From CALCKU01 sp964571595 (lineage in GTDB: Bacteria; Pseudomonadota; Alphaproteobacteria; Caulobacterales; Maricaulaceae), in assembly GCA_964571595.1 (NCBI GenBank), contig CAZNCJ010000004.1, positions 1 to 64,000 on the forward strand: 64,000 nt of DNA, given 5' to 3'. Under the pieces are notes generated by a model, which ran no database searches, was not told the origin of the DNA, and saw nothing but the letters and a program-made list of their open reading frames with translations. Positions 1 through 9,205 of the stretch are shown one piece after another. Numbering within the stretch: the first letter of the stretch is position 1; each line of letters starts with the position of its first letter. Position numbers and translations under genes: made by a program.

Positions 1-507
1 GCTAAACTTGAGGCTTATGAAAAAGCTCTGCTGGAGGGTTATAGTCTTATCATTGAAAAACTGGAAACGGCGCGGCGCGTTGAAGGTGAGGCGATGGAGA
101 CTTTATTAAGCGGGGCGGTCGACCAGATTGAAACTTATCTCGCTCGCGCCCGCAAAGTCGCCGATGATTTACCCCAGAGTTTACATAAGCGCGTTCAAGA
201 TAAATTATCCATTCTTACAGGCGAAGGGATCCCCCCAGACAGGGTGGCGCAAGAGGCTGCTATTTTTATTATGAAAGCAGATGTACGAGAGGAGCTTGAC
301 CGACTTGACGCCCATTGTGTTTTGGCGCGTAAATTAATTTCTCAAGGCTCCCCTATTGGTCGGAAGATGGATTTCCTGTCCCAAGAGTTTAACCGCGAGG
401 TCAATACGCTTTGTGCTAAATCAGCCGATACGGAGCTTACCCGGATTGGTTTGGAACTTAAATCTGTGATAGAACAATTTCGGGAACAAGCCGCTAATAT
501 TGAATAG
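1..507 (+). CDS. yicC: YicC-family endoribonuclease (3' part, start outside window)
   Basis: The reading frame is open from the first base, so the gene begins upstream of the window; about 168 C-terminal residues are visible. The visible part is helical and charged and ends with the YicC/DUF1732-like pattern around VREELDRLDAHC and GRKMDFLSQEFNRE, the most conserved stretch of the family. YicC proteins are RNA-cleaving enzymes of the stress-induced YicC/YloC group. The gene lies 9 bp ahead of gmk, a pairing common in alphaproteobacteria, so the two are probably cotranscribed. Family assignment is fairly secure; the substrate here is unknown. Confidence 0.85.
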   Translation, partial: AKLEAYEKALLEGYSLIIEKLETARRVEGEAMETLLSGAVDQIETYLARARKVADDLPQSLHKRVQDKLSILTGEGIPPDRVAQEAAIFIMKADVREELDRLDAHCVLARKLISQGSPIGRKMDFLSQEFNREVNTLCAKSADTELTRIGLELKSVIEQFREQAANIE

Positions 508-516
508 GTCGCTTAC

Positions 517-1167
517 ATGACAACCAAATCAAATCGGGTAAATCAAAGACGTGGTTTAATGATCGTCCTGTCCTCTCCCTCTGGGGCTGGCAAGACAACG
601 CTCACGCGTCAATTGCTCAGTGAAAATTCTGACGGCATGGCTATGTCGGTTTCTGCCACGACACGACCAGCACGGCCGGGAGAAAAAGACGGGCGGGACT
701 ATTTCTTTGTCTCTAAAGATAAATTCGCCCAGATGATCGACGAGGCCGAATTTCTAGAACATGCCAAAGTATTTGATAATTTTTACGGCACGCCCAGCGC
801 CCCCGTAGAAGCCGCATTAGAGGAAGGCCAAGACGTTATTTTTGATATTGATTGGCAGGGGGCGCAACAGCTTACGCAGGCGGCGGCTGATGATCTTGTA
901 AAAATATTCATCCTGCCTCCCAATATGGGGGAGTTGGAAAAGCGTCTTAAATCACGTGCGCAAGATAGCGATGCGGTGATTGCCAAACGTATGTCCAAAT
1001 CGGAAGCCGAGATTAGCCATTGGGCTGAATATGATTATGTCATCGTTAATGATGATAAAGAGTTGGCGATGGGAGAACTGCGTGTGATTTTGGCCGCTGA
1101 ACGTATGAAACGCAGACGCCAATTATGGCTTGGCCCTTTTGTTAAAACGCTGACCCAAGGGGGTTAA
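517..1167 (+). CDS. gmk: Guanylate kinase
   Basis: This 216-residue protein catalyses ATP + GMP to ADP + GDP in the cytoplasm, a step in making GTP, dGTP and the precursors of (p)ppGpp and cyclic-di-GMP. The P-loop SSPSGAGKTTL lies at about residues 19-29, followed by the GMP-binding region (SATTRPARPGEKDGRDYFF) and the lid with its basic RLKSRAQDS segment. The length is typical of bacterial Gmk. The gene follows the yicC-like gene by 9 bp and has no strong ribosome binding site, which suggests translational coupling. It converges with the DM13 gene. Confidence 0.97.
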   Translation: MTTKSNRVNQRRGLMIVLSSPSGAGKTTLTRQLLSENSDGMAMSVSATTRPARPGEKDGRDYFFVSKDKFAQMIDEAEFLEHAKVFDNFYGTPSAPVEAALEEGQDVIFDIDWQGAQQLTQAAADDLVKIFILPPNMGELEKRLKSRAQDSDAVIAKRMSKSEAEISHWAEYDYVIVNDDKELAMGELRVILAAERMKRRRQLWLGPFVKTLTQGG

Positions 1168-1193
1168 GTAATAGTGGGCTAAGCTAAACGGAG

Positions 1194-1700
1194 TTAAGAC
1201 CCGTAATTCGTATTTTCGCTTTCATCGAAAATTTCACCCAACTCGTTTTCTTCACCCCATTCATCATCACGCGTTTTGGATGTTAGGCTTTTTTTGGGGA
1301 TATCAAAACCGCCCCAGAGAACATTAAATTTTTCGCAGTGTATAACGAGGCTGGAATAGTCTTCCAGATGAATATGGGCAGGTAAGACATAGTTCTGATC
1401 GCCCGTATGAGAGCGGATAGGACCCAGAGATAGCGGCTCTATAAAGGTCGGGTTTTTATCCAGATTACGCAGAGTTTGTTTTGACAAAAACAGTTTCAGA
1501 TCTGGCCCGTCCTTGGTCTTGAAATTATTGTGAAAACTGATGACCTGCTGGCCTTCAATTTCAAGTAAGGCCCACGCGCCTTTTATTTTATAGGACTTCT
1601 TTTTAAACTTTCCTTGTGCGGTCAGGGCCGAAGCATTCGTTGCAAAGGCAAGAAAAAAGGAAAGGGCGCATATGGCCGGGAGGATCAGTTTTTTTAACAT
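1194..1700 (-). CDS. DM13-domain secreted protein
   Basis: A 168-residue protein that begins at the ATG at 1700, which has GAGG eight bases upstream. In-frame TTG and ATG codons further upstream (1721, 1712) have poorer sites. The first 25 residues are a typical signal peptide (Lys-Lys, a hydrophobic core, then ATNASA). The mature part has DM13 features: SFHNNFKTKDGPDLKLFLS in the middle and DYSSLVIHCEKFNVLWG near the end, with the conserved Cys. DM13 domains are proposed redox-type extracytoplasmic modules; no substrate is known. The C-terminus is acidic. It lies downstream of rsmA on the same strand but is separated from it by about 90 bp. Confidence 0.7.
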   Translation of the reverse strand: MLKKLILPAICALSFFLAFATNASALTAQGKFKKKSYKIKGAWALLEIEGQQVISFHNNFKTKDGPDLKLFLSKQTLRNLDKNPTFIEPLSLGPIRSHTGDQNYVLPAHIHLEDYSSLVIHCEKFNVLWGGFDIPKKSLTSKTRDDEWGEENELGEIFDESENTNYGS

Positions 1701-1788
1701 GTTAGGCCTCATAAATATCAATGAGAACTATTTTGCATAAAAGCAGGCTGGAGAAAATTCACTTGGCTGTAAACTCTGCGTGAATAGG

Positions 1789-2646
1789 CTAGGGCTGCTT
1801 TTCATTGGCTGCGCGGATATAATCTGCCAGTTTTTGAAAGGCGTGGACTTCAAGGGATTCGGGCCGTGTGCTGGGGTCTATACCCGCGCTCTCAAACCAG
1901 TCTTCTATGTCAATCTGGCGCGTTTTGGCAAAATTTCGTAAAGAGCGCCTCAGCATTTTACGCCTTTGGCCAAAGGCGGCGGCAGTAATCTGGCCCAAAA
2001 GTTTCAGGTCGCTATAACGCTGCCCGGTTGGTAAAGGCTCAAGCACGACAACCGCACTGTCGACTTTTGGCGGCGGGCTAAAGGCGCGGGCAGGCACTTC
2101 AAAGGCCATGCGGACATGACAGACGCTTTGGGTCAAAACAGCCAAGCGCCCATAGGCCTTGTCTTGCGGGGTCGCGATAATCCGCTCAGCCACCTCTTTT
2201 TGGAACATTAACACCGCTTGGCTCCAGAATAGGGGCTTGGCGGTTAGCCAGTTGATTAAGAGCTTTGTGCCGACATTGTAAGGCAGATTGGCGGCAATCT
2301 TAATCTCGCCTGCAAGATGCGTCGCTATATCGGCTTTAAGCGCGTCCGCGTGGAGAACGGATAAACGGCCTTCAGATTGCGCGGCGATATCGTCTAGGGG
2401 AGCCAAGAAGCGTTCATCCATTTCAATGGCTAAAACCTGCGTCGCACCCTTGAGCAATAAGGCCCGCGTCAGCCCGCCAGGGCCAGGGCCTATTTCGGCC
2501 ACACTCACCCCGTCCAGCGGGGTGGCCAGCTTGGCAATATTATGTGTGATATTCATATCGAGCAAGAAATGCTGCCCGAGTTTTTTATTCGCCGATAAGC
2601 CGTGAATTTTGACGACCTCGCTTAAGGTTGGAAGATTATCCAGCAT
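1789..2646 (-). CDS. rsmA: 16S rRNA (adenine1518/1519-N6)-dimethyltransferase RsmA (KsgA)
   Basis: A 285-residue SAM-dependent methyltransferase that dimethylates two adjacent adenosines in the 3' hairpin of 16S rRNA during 30S assembly. The start region KKLGQHFLLD (about residues 21-30) and the SAM motif VAEIGPGPGGLT (about 49-60) are intact, as is the catalytic NLPYN motif (about 119-123). The C-terminal helical domain with GQRRKMLRRSL is also present. The start overlaps the end of pdxA by 11 bp, giving the familiar surA-pdxA-rsmA order and pointing to coupled translation. Confidence 0.96.
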   Translation of the reverse strand: MLDNLPTLSEVVKIHGLSANKKLGQHFLLDMNITHNIAKLATPLDGVSVAEIGPGPGGLTRALLLKGATQVLAIEMDERFLAPLDDIAAQSEGRLSVLHADALKADIATHLAGEIKIAANLPYNVGTKLLINWLTAKPLFWSQAVLMFQKEVAERIIATPQDKAYGRLAVLTQSVCHVRMAFEVPARAFSPPPKVDSAVVVLEPLPTGQRYSDLKLLGQITAAAFGQRRKMLRRSLRNFAKTRQIDIEDWFESAGIDPSTRPESLEVHAFQKLADYIRAANEKQP

Positions 2647-3688
2647 GCGAAGCCGCGTAAGAAAATCTATGGGCGCTAATATTATGCGCGGCCTTAATGG
2701 CGGCGATCAAACTATCTGGGCGGGCCTTATTTTGTCCGGCAATATTAAAGGCTGTGCCGTGATCTGGCGAGGTTCTGATAATGGGTAGTCCCAAAGTAAT
2801 ATTGACCCCGCCGTGAAAATCCAAAGTTTTAACCGGGATAAGCCCTTGGTCGTGATACATGGCCAGAACGGCGTCATATCCTTCGCGGGCCTCTGCATGA
2901 AAGAGCGTATCTGCGGGCTGGGCATTTGTGATTTGAATGCCGTCTTCACGTAATATTTCAGCAGCGGGATTTATGATCTCATTTTCTTCTGACCCTAAAG
3001 CGCCGCCTTCACCCGCATGTGGATTAAGTCCGGTAAGCGCAATGCGAGGCTGCTTTATGCCGAAATCAGTTTGTAAGGACGCATGTAAAAGTTTGGCTCT
3101 GTTTATAATGATTTCAGAGGATAAATGTTTCGCAACCTCGGTTAAGGGTAAATGTATAGTCACGAGAGCAACGCGAAGCCCAGCTGCCATCAACATCATC
3201 ACCGGGCCTTTGACCTGCGGGCTTTGGGGATAAGGCGTGTTTTGCGAACTGGGTTTTGTGAGCTCGCCTAAATATTCCGTATGGCCGGGAAATTTAAATC
3301 CGGCCTCATATAAGACCTCTTTGGCAATAGGGTTGGTAATCAGTGCGCGGGCTTGACCAGATGTAATGTAACTGACGGCGCTCTCAATACTTCCCGTAAT
3401 CGCAGGAGCGTGGGCGGCACTGGGGTGTCCCGCTGTGACGGTACCGCCGTTAATCTCTAATACTGGCAGGGCCTTAGAAAATATGTCCTTAGCCGCCTCT
3501 GGATGTGCAATGGTTTGAACCGGAACATCCTTGTAGAGCGCGGGCGGAGCAATGACACAAAAGTTCAACTCTGGTTCAGACTTTAAAGCCTGCCATGCCT
3601 TTTGCGTAATCTCAGGCCCGATACCGCACGGGTCTCCCATGGAGAGTACAAGGGGGCTGTGCGGGTTAAGCGGTGTTCTACTTTGCAT
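2636..3688 (-). CDS. pdxA: 4-hydroxythreonine-4-phosphate dehydrogenase
   Basis: A 350-residue NAD-dependent enzyme of the DXP-dependent pyridoxal phosphate pathway, which oxidises 4-phosphohydroxy-threonine. Family signatures are MGDPCGIGPEI near the N-terminus, the metal-binding His in FPGHTEYLGEL, LTGLNPHAGEGG, and MYHDQGLIPVK toward the C-terminus. The ATG at 3688 has GAAGAG eight bases upstream. It overlaps rsmA by 11 bp and lies 156 bp downstream of surA on the same strand. Confidence 0.96.
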   Translation of the reverse strand: MQSRTPLNPHSPLVLSMGDPCGIGPEITQKAWQALKSEPELNFCVIAPPALYKDVPVQTIAHPEAAKDIFSKALPVLEINGGTVTAGHPSAAHAPAITGSIESAVSYITSGQARALITNPIAKEVLYEAGFKFPGHTEYLGELTKPSSQNTPYPQSPQVKGPVMMLMAAGLRVALVTIHLPLTEVAKHLSSEIIINRAKLLHASLQTDFGIKQPRIALTGLNPHAGEGGALGSEENEIINPAAEILREDGIQITNAQPADTLFHAEAREGYDAVLAMYHDQGLIPVKTLDFHGGVNITLGLPIIRTSPDHGTAFNIAGQNKARPDSLIAAIKAAHNISAHRFSYAASHAG

Positions 3689-3844
3689 ATCTCTTCAAGT
3701 TCAGATCAATATCTTTTAAGGGCAGCATTATACTGTGAGGGTAATTTAGTCGCAATGAGGGCGCGCGCAAGTTTAAACCTGACGAGTTCGTCAAAGTGTT
3801 GGTAGAGCGGTTAGCTTAAAGATGTATTATGTTCGGTATTGTGC

Positions 3845-5101
3845 CTAGCGCAGTACAATTGTGGCTTGGCGGCGCATATCTCGAAGGTGACGCTTGGAGG
3901 CTTGCGCTAATTGCTGATCTGTTAAGCGGTCTTCGATCTGGCCGCGTGTCGGGATGTTTTTACCAGAGAGACTCTTGTCACAAACCATAATCGCCACCGG
4001 ACCTTGAGGGGCTTCTACTGGCTTGGATAGTGAGCCAATTTCGGTTTCATTGACAACGGCTAACATTTGTTCGGCCATATCAGAGGCTTTTATCTCTCCC
4101 ATATCCGCGCTGCCCAGACCTTCAATTTCACTGACATCACTTGAGAGGCTCTCACAAGAGTCTATATTAGCTATTAGATTGGAGAAATTTTCCATCGCCG
4201 CTTCCATCTTGCTTTTATCTGCAACTTCCATGCTGACTTGCTTGAGCTTGTAAACTGTATCAGCCTCGTTTTGCTGCTTATCGAGCAATGTGATGACGTA
4301 AACCCCGCCCGGAACCTGAATAGGATCAGAAACCCCGCCTGCATCGAGCGCGCTAAGCGCGCGGCTCAGCTCGGGTCGTAATTCGTCTTCATGTACCCAG
4401 CCAAGATCGCCGCCTTTGGCCGCCGTTGGGGCAGACGAGAATTGTTGGGCCAGTAAAGGAAAGGGCGCGCCTTGATTGGCTTGTGCAATCATCGCATGTG
4501 CGCCTTCCATGGCCCCTTCCATCCCGCCAATATCGGGCGTGGCTTCGATATAGATTTCTGCGACCCGAAAACTGGGTTCAGATGCATTGGAGGATAGCCG
4601 GTCAAGTGTTTCGTCAATCTGGTCATCACTAATACGGATACGTGATCCAAACAGGCCGTTGACAATACGTTGCCATGCGATTTCAGATCGGACTTGATCG
4701 CGCAAGGTTTCGATCGAGACACCTGCTTGCGCCAAACGTCCAATAACGTCTTCTGGCTCCAGCCCGTTACGGGCAAAGAGGCGCGCGACATTGCGATTGA
4801 CTTCTTCATCACCAATAGATTGATCAAATTTTTCTGATTCTTGCATTTGTAAATGCTCATCAATGAGATTGCGCAGGGCCTGTTGTTGTATGCGGCGCAA
4901 TGTAGCTTCATTGCGTTCCGCGCCTGTTGTCGCCATCATAAAGAGAACGCGCTGGGCCAGGTCGTGATTTGTAACAATATCGTCATTGATCACGGCGGCA
5001 ATTCCGTGTGATTGCTGTGCAAAGCTGGTGGCTGGAAGCGCCATTAGCAACGTAGCTGAAAGTGTGAGGGCTGTGGTAGAGAATTTTTTCAAACTATTCA
5101 T
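3845..5101 (-). CDS. surA: SurA-type periplasmic chaperone / peptidyl-prolyl isomerase
   Basis: A 418-residue exported protein with a cleavable signal peptide (about residues 1-28, ending ATSFAQ). The N-terminal SurA chaperone region (AAVINDDIVTNHDLAQR onwards) is followed by one recognisable parvulin domain around residues 175-275, with FSSAPTAAKGGDLGWV. The C-terminal part is weaker. SurA escorts outer membrane proteins, including LptD, through the periplasm. The start has AGGTAAGAC directly upstream. It lies in the lptF-lptG-(lptD)-surA-pdxA-rsmA order, but lptD is missing between lptG and this gene. The AT-rich 254 bp before it probably hold its own promoter. Confidence 0.88.
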   Translation of the reverse strand: MNSLKKFSTTALTLSATLLMALPATSFAQQSHGIAAVINDDIVTNHDLAQRVLFMMATTGAERNEATLRRIQQQALRNLIDEHLQMQESEKFDQSIGDEEVNRNVARLFARNGLEPEDVIGRLAQAGVSIETLRDQVRSEIAWQRIVNGLFGSRIRISDDQIDETLDRLSSNASEPSFRVAEIYIEATPDIGGMEGAMEGAHAMIAQANQGAPFPLLAQQFSSAPTAAKGGDLGWVHEDELRPELSRALSALDAGGVSDPIQVPGGVYVITLLDKQQNEADTVYKLKQVSMEVADKSKMEAAMENFSNLIANIDSCESLSSDVSEIEGLGSADMGEIKASDMAEQMLAVVNETEIGSLSKPVEAPQGPVAIMVCDKSLSGKNIPTRGQIEDRLTDQQLAQASKRHLRDMRRQATIVLR

Positions 5102-5355
5102 GTCTTACCTATTGTCGAACTTTCTCGATATTTTCAAATTTTACGCCCAAACAGATAATCAAAGCCGTTGGAGTTATCCGTAGTTTATCTGTTATTGACT
5201 TGGGCATTTATCAAAAAACAGACACTGTGGCAATTGTTGACAGCTTGAACGTTCCCTAAATAACCTTTTAATCGAACATAGAAAATTAAAATACAGATAG
5301 ATTCCACCTAGTTTGCTAAAAATTGGTAAAAATTGCGACGAGTTTAGCCTCTATT
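5102..5355. other. AT-rich intergenic stretch at the usual lptD position
   Basis: No open frame of meaningful length and no LptD-like peptide is visible on either strand in these 254 bp. Relatives normally carry lptD (about 2.2-2.5 kb) between lptG and surA. The stretch is visibly richer in A and T than its neighbours and probably contains the surA promoter. Whether it is a deletion scar cannot be told from the sequence alone. Confidence 0.6.
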
Positions 5356-6450
5356 CTATCCATCCTCGCGTTTTGCTAAATATGAAATACCGTAAAGCAA
5401 GGCCAGTACAGGAACCGTCCAAGCGGCAAGAGCGGGATTTAGGGCGCCTGTTTCCCCGAATGCCTTCAAAACGCTATTGGCAAAGAAAACCCCAAATCCG
5501 ATAAGGCCGCCAAATATCATTAGTTTTAATGTCCCGCCTTCGCGGCTCAGATGTAAAGTGGCCGCTGCTGCGATAAATGACATGGCTACTAACATAACGG
5601 GCAGGGCCAAAAGGCTGTGCCATTCCAGAGTGAGGCGGTGACTTGAAAACCCGGCATGTTGCAAGCGTTTTATCTCGTCGGGTAATTGCCAAAAACCCGG
5701 CAATCTTTGTTTGCTAAGCGCGCGGTCAAAATCTTGTAGTCTGAGATTGGTGGGTAAAGAGACAAAAGCAATATCGCGCTTTATGCCCTTCGCAGAATTT
5801 TCTACCACATTTTCGAGCTGCCAATAACCGGGTGACCAGTGAGCATGTTGGGCATCTAAGCGATATGAAAACCTAGATTGCTGACCGGGCTGTATGTCAA
5901 ATATCCAGAAGGTCGCATGCGAGATTGTTTTATCCAAAATATTAAAATTTTGGCCCCGTATAACAGTCTGCCCGGTTTCAAAACCTGCCCGCAGCCAAAT
6001 CACGTCTTGATCAGAGGCCTCTGTTTTGTCGCCCAGATGGGTCTGAACATATTGTGTGTGCAAATTATGTGTGTGCTCTGCCAAGGGATTAAACAGGCTC
6101 ACCCATATAAGGCCCAAACTTGACGTAATCAAAAAGACAGGGCTTAGGAAACGCCATGCCGAGACACCAGAGGCGCGCATGACAATTAATTCGCTTCTCC
6201 GGTTGAGGTTAAATAATGTCGCGATTACGCCGAACAAGACAATAAAGGGCAGGGTTTCTTCGAGAATTTGCGGAATTTTCAAAAGGGTTATCCCGAAAAT
6301 TTGGACAGCATTCATAGAGTCCACATCACTGAATTTGCGTGTCCCTTCTACAAAATCCACTAAAATTATAATGGCAGTGACGATAAAAAATGCGGTCATT
6401 AACCCATAAAGTATCCGCCGGGCAATATAGCGATTAAGCGTGCGCCTCAT
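5356..6450 (-). CDS. lptG: LPS export ABC transporter permease LptG
   Basis: A 364-residue inner-membrane permease of the YjgP/YjgQ family. With LptF and the ATPase LptB it extracts LPS from the inner membrane and passes it to the periplasmic Lpt bridge. Membrane segments lie near the N-terminus (RRILYGLMTAFFIVTAIIIL), at about residues 55-80 and 100-120, and in three C-terminal spans after the periplasmic beta-jellyroll region (about 130-265). The ATG overlaps the end of lptF in an ATGA arrangement. LptF and LptG paralogues are told apart here by gene order, so the F/G labels are slightly less certain than the family. Confidence 0.93.
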   Translation of the reverse strand: MRRTLNRYIARRILYGLMTAFFIVTAIIILVDFVEGTRKFSDVDSMNAVQIFGITLLKIPQILEETLPFIVLFGVIATLFNLNRRSELIVMRASGVSAWRFLSPVFLITSSLGLIWVSLFNPLAEHTHNLHTQYVQTHLGDKTEASDQDVIWLRAGFETGQTVIRGQNFNILDKTISHATFWIFDIQPGQQSRFSYRLDAQHAHWSPGYWQLENVVENSAKGIKRDIAFVSLPTNLRLQDFDRALSKQRLPGFWQLPDEIKRLQHAGFSSHRLTLEWHSLLALPVMLVAMSFIAAAATLHLSREGGTLKLMIFGGLIGFGVFFANSVLKAFGETGALNPALAAWTVPVLALLYGISYLAKREDG

Positions 6451-7589
6451 CTGCCAACCCCGTCACTTGATCTCGTTTGTAACGCGGGGGTGAGCTGCGC
6501 GTTCAGAGGTGGTTTTATGTAAAGCAAATAAGTCAGACATATAAGGCTAAGCGTTAGGGGTAGGGCGTATTGCAGCTTATTGAGGGCCGGATTATCCTCC
6601 GAAGCTGCGCTGAGTGCAAAGCTGATAAGATAGAGAGAAAATCCGATAATCGCACATATCGCAATAGGGCGGGTATAGCCCGTGCGTTGATAAGTTCCCT
6701 TTATCAAAAAGCTTAAAGCCAGCAGGGTGAGCGCTATATTATAAAGCGGGGCGGATAAGCGGGCGTGTCCCTCGGCTAGAAATTCTCGGGCTTGCCAGTC
6801 TCCGCGCAAGGTTTCGGGATCAGGTTTTAACAGCTCATGTAAAAACCTATCGGATGTTTTAAGATGGGTCGGCGCGCTTGCGTCCAATAAATCCGAGAGA
6901 TCAATCTCGTCGCGCTCTACTTCTAAAATATCCAGGCTCTTATCCTCTTTCACAATCTGGTAGCTGGCTGTGTTGAGGATAAATCGCGTTTGGCCGTTTT
7001 GTTGGTGGAGATAGCCGTTCTTGGCCATATAGGTGACAGGGTCATCACTATTGCGATTATCATAGACAAGAATATCCACCATATACCCATTGGGGTGTAC
7101 ATCTTGAGCATAAAGGGTAAGCCCGTCTGTGGGGGAAATAAAGCTGCCGGCTTGCACCATTTTTGCGGCTATATCATTTCTGACATCGGTTAAGGTGTGC
7201 CGCATTTCGCGAAAGGCAAAAGGCTGGACAAGGATGTTGATAATCAGATGTGCGATAAGGGCATAGCTGGCAAGGCGCAGAGCCGGACTTGTAATTTGCC
7301 AAGGACTTACGCCCGAGGCTTTCGTGACTATAATTTCGCTGTCTATATTGAGGCGGTTAAATGCGAAAATCACAGCAAGAAATGTAGCTAGAGGCAGAAT
7401 AATCGCCATTAATTGCGGCAAAGCCAAAAGTGTGATCTTTAAAAAAATAAAGGCGGATTGCCGATTTTCAACAATCAAATCCAAGGTGGAAAGGCTTTGG
7501 GTTAGAAGGGCTAATGTGGCGAGTGCCATAAGCGAAATAAGAAGCGGCCAAAGGGTTTGGCGCCAAAAATATCGCTGCAAAAGCGTCAC
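6447..7589 (-). CDS. lptF: LPS export ABC transporter permease LptF
   Basis: A 380-residue partner of LptG with the same YjgP/YjgQ architecture: N-terminal membrane spans (residues about 10-115), a periplasmic domain (about 120-265), then three C-terminal spans. The start is a GTG at 7589 preceded by AGAGGG. It overlaps lptG by 4 bp. It is divergent from pepA across about 140 bp, the common alphaproteobacterial arrangement pepA < > lptF. Confidence 0.93.
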   Translation of the reverse strand: MTLLQRYFWRQTLWPLLISLMALATLALLTQSLSTLDLIVENRQSAFIFLKITLLALPQLMAIILPLATFLAVIFAFNRLNIDSEIIVTKASGVSPWQITSPALRLASYALIAHLIINILVQPFAFREMRHTLTDVRNDIAAKMVQAGSFISPTDGLTLYAQDVHPNGYMVDILVYDNRNSDDPVTYMAKNGYLHQQNGQTRFILNTASYQIVKEDKSLDILEVERDEIDLSDLLDASAPTHLKTSDRFLHELLKPDPETLRGDWQAREFLAEGHARLSAPLYNIALTLLALSFLIKGTYQRTGYTRPIAICAIIGFSLYLISFALSAASEDNPALNKLQYALPLTLSLICLTYLLYIKPPLNAQLTPALQTRSSDGVGR

Positions 7590-7729
7590 GCTACCCTCTA
7601 TCGTTCAAAAATGTTTGATAACATCATATCAGGGCTTCTATCTTACCTCGCTTTCCTTTACCACATATAAGATATTATAGAGATGCCGCGACGTAATTTT
7701 GCTGCTCGCGGCTTTTGAAGGAATAAGTT

Positions 7730-9205
7730 ATGAAAGCCAGCTTCATTGCCGATAAACCCATTGCCGCCGGAACCGCCATCATCCCCGTCTTTAATAAGGG
7801 TAAGGCTTATGGTGCCGCCAAAGACTATATTAATGCCATGGGCGCGCAGTATAAAAAGGCGGCAAAAGCAGCCGGATTTACGGGGCAAGCGGGGAAGTCC
7901 TTTAGCCTCTATGCGCCCCAAGGCCTCTCTCTTGGGCGGCTGATTATTGTGGGGGCTGGTGATAAATCAAAATTTGATGCTGAAATGTTTGGCGCGAAAT
8001 TGGCAAAATCGCTTTTACTCTCGGGTGAGACCAGCTTGACTTTCCATTTGGGCGGGGCCGATATCAGCCCGGATAGCGCGGCCAGACTGGTCGTGGGGGC
8101 CAGACTGGCCTCATATAGGTTTGATAATTACCGTACGAAATTACCGGCCAGTAAAAAGCCAAGCCTTAAGGTGGTGAAAGTGGCTTGCGATAATCCCGCC
8201 AAAGCCCGCGCGGCTTATAAAAATTATTACGGCCCGGTTTGTGACGGTCAGGTTTTTGCCCGTGACCTTGTTTCTGAGCCGCCCAATAAGCTCTATCCGA
8301 AAACCTATGCCAATAAGATTAAAAAGCTCGATAAGCTGGGTTTGAAAATCGAAGTCTTTGGCGAAAAGAAAATGGCGACATTAGGCATGCATGCGCTCTT
8401 AGGCGTTGGCCTTGGCTCGGCACGCGAGTCGCAATTGGTCATTATGCGGTGGAACGGCGGAAAATCCGGTGACAAGCCCGTCTGTCTTGTCGGTAAGGGC
8501 GTGACCTTTGATACGGGCGGTATCTCCCTTAAGCCCGGAGCGAATATGTGGGATATGAAAGGCGATATGGGCGGGTCTGCTGCTGTTGTCGGGGCGATGC
8601 ATGCCTTGGCCGCGCGTAAAGCCAAAGCCAATGTTGTGGGTATTGTCGGTCTGGTGGAAAACATGCCAGACGGTAAAGCCCAACTCCCGGGTGATGTCGT
8701 GACCTCTATGTCAGGGCAAACCATTGAAGTGCAAAATACCGATGCCGAAGGGCGTCTGGTTCTGGCCGATGCTCTCCATTATGCGCGCACAAAATATAAA
8801 CCCAAAGCTATGATAAATTTAGCGACCTTAACCGGTGCGATATTAGTCGCTCTTGGCGGCGAGCATGCGGGCCTGTTTTCCAATGATGACGGCTTGGCTG
8901 AACAAATTCTTGCTGCCTCTGATAGCTCTACAGAAAGAACATGGCGCTTGCCACTTGGGCCCCATTATGACCGTCTGCTTGATAGTCCGAATGCGGATAT
9001 GAAAAATATTGGTGGGCGTATGGCTGGGTCGATCACGGCCGCGCAATTCTTAAAACGCTTTGTGGGCGACACGGCTTGGGCCCATTTGGATGTGGCGGGG
9101 ACAGCTATGAAAAATGCGCGCCATGATCCGAGAGAGCCAGCCTTTGCGACAGGCTTTGGTGTGCGCCTGCTTAACCGTTGGGTTGCCGATAATTACGAGG
9201 GTTAG
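7730..9205 (+). CDS. pepA: Leucyl aminopeptidase (M17 family)
   Basis: A 491-residue cytosolic metallo-aminopeptidase that removes N-terminal residues during protein turnover. The C-terminal catalytic domain shows the two-metal signatures GKGVTFDTGGISLKP, DMKGDMGGSAAV and the M17 hallmark NTDAEGRLVLADAL. The N-terminal macro-like domain is present. The length is normal for the family. It is followed without a gap by holC, the conserved pepA-holC pair, and is divergent from lptF. Confidence 0.96.
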   Translation: MKASFIADKPIAAGTAIIPVFNKGKAYGAAKDYINAMGAQYKKAAKAAGFTGQAGKSFSLYAPQGLSLGRLIIVGAGDKSKFDAEMFGAKLAKSLLLSGETSLTFHLGGADISPDSAARLVVGARLASYRFDNYRTKLPASKKPSLKVVKVACDNPAKARAAYKNYYGPVCDGQVFARDLVSEPPNKLYPKTYANKIKKLDKLGLKIEVFGEKKMATLGMHALLGVGLGSARESQLVIMRWNGGKSGDKPVCLVGKGVTFDTGGISLKPGANMWDMKGDMGGSAAVVGAMHALAARKAKANVVGIVGLVENMPDGKAQLPGDVVTSMSGQTIEVQNTDAEGRLVLADALHYARTKYKPKAMINLATLTGAILVALGGEHAGLFSNDDGLAEQILAASDSSTERTWRLPLGPHYDRLLDSPNADMKNIGGRMAGSITAAQFLKRFVGDTAWAHLDVAGTAMKNARHDPREPAFATGFGVRLLNRWVADNYEG

